DNA of 64,000 nt from Brevibacillus agri (lineage in GTDB: Bacteria > Bacillota > Bacilli > Brevibacillales > Brevibacillaceae): positions 88,501 through 152,500 of the forward strand of contig NZ_CP026363.1 in assembly GCF_004117055.1 (NCBI RefSeq), in the 5' to 3' direction. The position numbers and the translations under genes were made by a program. Below, one piece after another: positions 61,861 to 64,000 of the stretch. The notes under the pieces were generated by a model. It did not search any database and was not told the DNA's origin. It saw only the letters and a program-made list of their open reading frames with translations. Each line of letters starts with the position of its first letter. Position 1 is the stretch's first letter.

Positions 61861-62154
61861 TCACGCTTCATCCAGTTTGAAATCCACTTCATCCGTCGCC
61901 GGTCGGTAGTCGACGATCAGTCCATTTCCATTCATATACCACAGCTCATCCTGCTCCATGTAAAAGGTAATGCCGTCTACTACCGCAGAAAGCCCGACTT
62001 CGTTCGGCTGCTCTTTGGCAATCCCCATGGAAAACGAATCCTGCACCGTGCTCACGCCTCCATAGCGGACAAAAAAGCGGACGCTGTCGCCTTCCTTGCA
62101 TCCCCACTCTTCCTTGAACCACGCTACCGCCGGGGCCGTTACTGTCAGTTTCAT
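61861..62154 (-). CDS. HesB/YneR-like protein lacking cluster cysteines
   Basis: 97 residues. The fold pattern of the HesB/IscA family is recognisable: MKLTVTAPAVAWFKEEWG, SVRFFVRYGGVST, DSFSMGIA and DGITFYMEQDELWYMNGNGLIVDY. The only Cys is in the N-terminal WGCKEGD; the conserved C-terminal C-x-C of true A-type Fe-S carriers is missing, as in YneR. Its role is therefore not Fe-S transfer by the usual route and remains unknown. Monocistronic. Confidence 0.85.
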   Translation of the reverse strand: MKLTVTAPAVAWFKEEWGCKEGDSVRFFVRYGGVSTVQDSFSMGIAKEQPNEVGLSAVVDGITFYMEQDELWYMNGNGLIVDYRPATDEVDFKLDEA

Positions 62155-62254
62155 CGCTCGTCACTCCTCTCTTCCCTTGTAGTTTACCTGACTTTCTAAA
62201 TATGTAAAGCAAAAAAGTATATTATTCGCACTCGCCCCATGCGGCGGAACGGAA

Positions 62255-62292
62255 AAGAAAGACCGCTTTCCTTTTCGGAAAAGCGGTCTTCT
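62255..62292 (-). terminator. Rho-independent terminator of the C-terminal two-component operon
   Basis: AAGACCGCTTT and AAAGCGGTCTT arms; TTTCTTTTCC follows on the minus strand. Confidence 0.8.
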
Positions 62293-62296
62293 GCTG

Positions 62297-63586
62297 TTAC
62301 TTCAATGGAAGTGTAACCAAAAAACTCGTTCCTATGCCTTCTTCGCTGCTTACCGTAATTTTGCCGTGATGGGCGTCCACGATCCACTTGGCGATGGACA
62401 GGCCGAGCCCAGTTCCTTCCGTCGCACGCGAACGCATTTTGTCCACCCGGAAAAAACGATCAAACAGGAATGGAATGTTCTCCTTGGAAATGCCGATCCC
62501 GCTGTCCTTCACCAGAATGGCGACGCGGTTTCCTTCTTTTTTGCACGAAACAAAAATGGTGCCGCCTTTGTTCGTGTACTTGAGAGCGTTGTCCAGCAAA
62601 ATGACCATGAGCTGGTGCAGGCGCTCCTCGTCCCCGACGATCTCCAGCGGCTCCTCAATCGCTGTCTCCAGGCTGATTTCCTTCACGATGGCGAGCTGGG
62701 AAAATACTTGCGTGCATTTCTGCACCATCTCATCCAGCCGAAATTTTCTGCTCATAATCTGCAGTTCATTGGAGTCGCTGCGGGCGAGCGTCAACAGGTC
62801 GGCTACCAGCTTGCTCAACCGCTTCGCCTCCTGCATGCCGATCATGATTTTTTCGCTTTCCTGCTCGATGGTATGATCGGGATGGCGGAACAGCCGCTCC
62901 AGATTGACCATGATCGCTGTCAACGGCGTGCGCAACTCGTGCGAGGCATCTGCAATAAACTGCTGCTGCTTTTCCCACGATACCTGGATCGGGATGAGGG
63001 CGCGTCTCGCCAAAAACCAGCCGACGATGATCGCAATGACAATGCTCACTATATCGCCAATGACCACGACGTACAACAGGCTGCTCAGCATGTTCTGCTC
63101 GGGCGCCAGATTGTAAATCAACTGAAACTGGTAGGCTACTTGCAAGTGATCGCCCACGACGACTTTTTTCGGCACGGTGACCGTCTGTACCCGATATACC
63201 TGTCCTTTGATCGTCACGGTTTCGATGCCGTCCGGCTTGCCGATATGGAAAAAGTTCGGCAACTCCTCCGGCTCCAGACGCTCGCCAAAAGCCGTTCCGA
63301 TCACCCGGCCAAAGCTATCCCAGACCAGCAGGGCGTACCTGCGATCGAGATCCATGTACTTTTTTCGCTCCAGGCGATTGTAAGGAAAAGGATCATCGTT
63401 AATCCGCTGCAAGCGAGGCAGAGGGTCTACCGTAAGCCGCTGACTCACCTTCTCCAGCTCGCGGTCTACTTGCGAGTACAGCCGATACTTCATCGTATAG
63501 TAAACGGCACTCCCCAACGCATTGAGCAGCAGAAATACCACGATGACATTCAGTGTCACCAGGCGAATCCGCGTTTTTCGAAACAT
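62297..63586 (-). CDS. Sensor histidine kinase
   Basis: 429 residues from ATG 63586, which shares one base with the stop codon of the regulator gene (TAATG). Transmembrane segments lie at about 8-32 and 166-196 around an extracytoplasmic domain with a Trp-Asp-Ser motif. There is no clear HAMP domain. His216 is in IADASHELRTPLTA, N box in LLDNALKYTNKG, G1 KDSGIGISKE and G2 GTGLGLSIAKWI. Architecture resembles the ArlS/CssS-type kinases of Bacillales. Signal unknown. Confidence 0.9.
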   Translation of the reverse strand: MFRKTRIRLVTLNVIVVFLLLNALGSAVYYTMKYRLYSQVDRELEKVSQRLTVDPLPRLQRINDDPFPYNRLERKKYMDLDRRYALLVWDSFGRVIGTAFGERLEPEELPNFFHIGKPDGIETVTIKGQVYRVQTVTVPKKVVVGDHLQVAYQFQLIYNLAPEQNMLSSLLYVVVIGDIVSIVIAIIVGWFLARRALIPIQVSWEKQQQFIADASHELRTPLTAIMVNLERLFRHPDHTIEQESEKIMIGMQEAKRLSKLVADLLTLARSDSNELQIMSRKFRLDEMVQKCTQVFSQLAIVKEISLETAIEEPLEIVGDEERLHQLMVILLDNALKYTNKGGTIFVSCKKEGNRVAILVKDSGIGISKENIPFLFDRFFRVDKMRSRATEGTGLGLSIAKWIVDAHHGKITVSSEEGIGTSFLVTLPLK

Positions 63587-64000
63587 TACCGTTCTTCCTT
63601 TTTCAAAATGTAGCCCACGTTGCGGATCGTGCGAATGTAGCTTTCGTAAGCTCCCAGCTTTTTGCGCAAATAATGGACGTACAGATCGACTACTCCGTAA
63701 TTCGCCTCTGAGTCGATGCCCCATACGCGGTCAAAAATTTGCTGGCGCGTCAGGATTTGCTCCCGATTTTGCAGAAAATATTTGAGCAGCTCGTATTCCT
63801 TCGTGGTCAGCTTCATCGGCTCGTCATCCACAAAGCCGTCGTATTCATTTACCTTTAACGAAATCGGGCCGTATGCCATTTCGCCTTCTGTGCCGGTCTT
63901 TCCGTTGCGCCGCAGCAAGGCTCGCACTCTTGCCGTCAACTCTTCTGCGGCAAAAGGCTTGACCAGATAATCATCGGCTCCCGCATCCAGTCCCTCGACT
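63586..64000 (-). CDS. OmpR-family response regulator, N-terminus cut by window edge
   Basis: The frame is open to the window edge and covers the last 137 residues or so. It shows the end of a receiver domain (LDAGADDYLVKPFAAEELTAR, with the conserved Lys) and a complete winged helix (LTTKEYELLKYFLQNREQILTRQQIFDRVWG, then VVDLYVHYLRKKLG and IRNVGYIL). It is coupled to the kinase downstream. The phospho-acceptor Asp is outside the window. Confidence 0.9.
   Translation of the reverse strand, partial: VEGLDAGADDYLVKPFAAEELTARVRALLRRNGKTGTEGEMAYGPISLKVNEYDGFVDDEPMKLTTKEYELLKYFLQNREQILTRQQIFDRVWGIDSEANYGVVDLYVHYLRKKLGAYESYIRTIRNVGYILKKEER

Noticed and set aside
1..64000. CRISPR arrays, tRNA or rRNA genes, intact insertion sequences or prophage
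   Set aside because: I looked for regular spaced repeats, cloverleaf-like sequences and transposase or integrase proteins and found none that I could support.

Overview
The window is a 64 kb chromosomal segment of a GC-rich (roughly 55%), spore-forming member of the Bacillales. The evidence is the sporulation genes (yunB, ytaF, spo0M), the strong AGGAGG-type ribosome binding sites with frequent GTG/TTG starts, HPr with His15 and Ser46, and a c-di-AMP riboswitch upstream of kdp. Brevibacillus is my best guess for the genus; that is inference, not a database result. I see no rRNA, tRNA, CRISPR array, intact insertion sequence or prophage.

Layout. 1-6.0 kb: a cut-off secreted protein, an FG-GAP lipoprotein, an OmpR-type two-component pair, a nitroreductase, an SDR oxidoreductase and a 34-aa membrane peptide. 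6.0-12.3 kb: a ba3-type cytochrome oxidase operon (subunits IIa, II, I), a YcdB-like secreted protein, and a sensor/regulator pair whose sensor carries the C-x2-C-x11-C-x2-C cysteine pattern of the oxygen sensor NreB. 12.3-16.2 kb: GNAT and MFS genes, a stalk-domain secreted protein, and an AT-rich island of decaying ORFs. 16.2-24 kb: yunB, a P-type Ca2+ ATPase, HPr and the fruRKA operon. 24-28 kb: a truncated chemoreceptor-like gene, a deleted duplicate of the ATPase 5' end, ytaF and spo0M. 28-37 kb: the kdp operon, preceded by a long leader RNA with a ydaO-type riboswitch and followed by a KdpD-like protein without kinase domains, an unknown gene and an atypical arginase-fold gene. 37-43.6 kb: an operon of a PHP phosphoesterase, a TIM-barrel isomerase, SurE and an AfuABC/FbpABC-type importer. 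43.8-49 kb: copZ-copA with two CsoR-like operators, then psuK-psuG. 48.9-51.4 kb: a MarR regulator with azoR, doxX and pirin genes. 52-60.8 kb: a CoA-transferase, a LytTR regulator, and a sigma-54 activator next to a textbook -24/-12 promoter driving a YfcC transporter, an M20 amidohydrolase and an OSBS/NSAR-type enolase-superfamily enzyme. 60.8-64 kb: an unknown protein, a HesB/YneR-like protein and a second two-component pair that runs off the window.

How genes work together. Much of the interest is in the control regions. The NreBC-like pair and the oxidase operon share AGGG-N4-CCCT-type palindromes at the same place relative to their promoters, suggesting an oxygen or redox-responsive circuit. 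The kdp operon has a c-di-AMP riboswitch plus a second possible attenuator about 200 nt downstream. The quinone-stress cluster carries three copies of one box, copper export two copies of ATACCC-N5-GGGTAT, and psuK (which has its own DNA-binding domain) a 9-bp palindrome on its promoter. The sigma-54 cluster looks like a self-contained N-acyl amino acid or D-amino acid utilisation unit.
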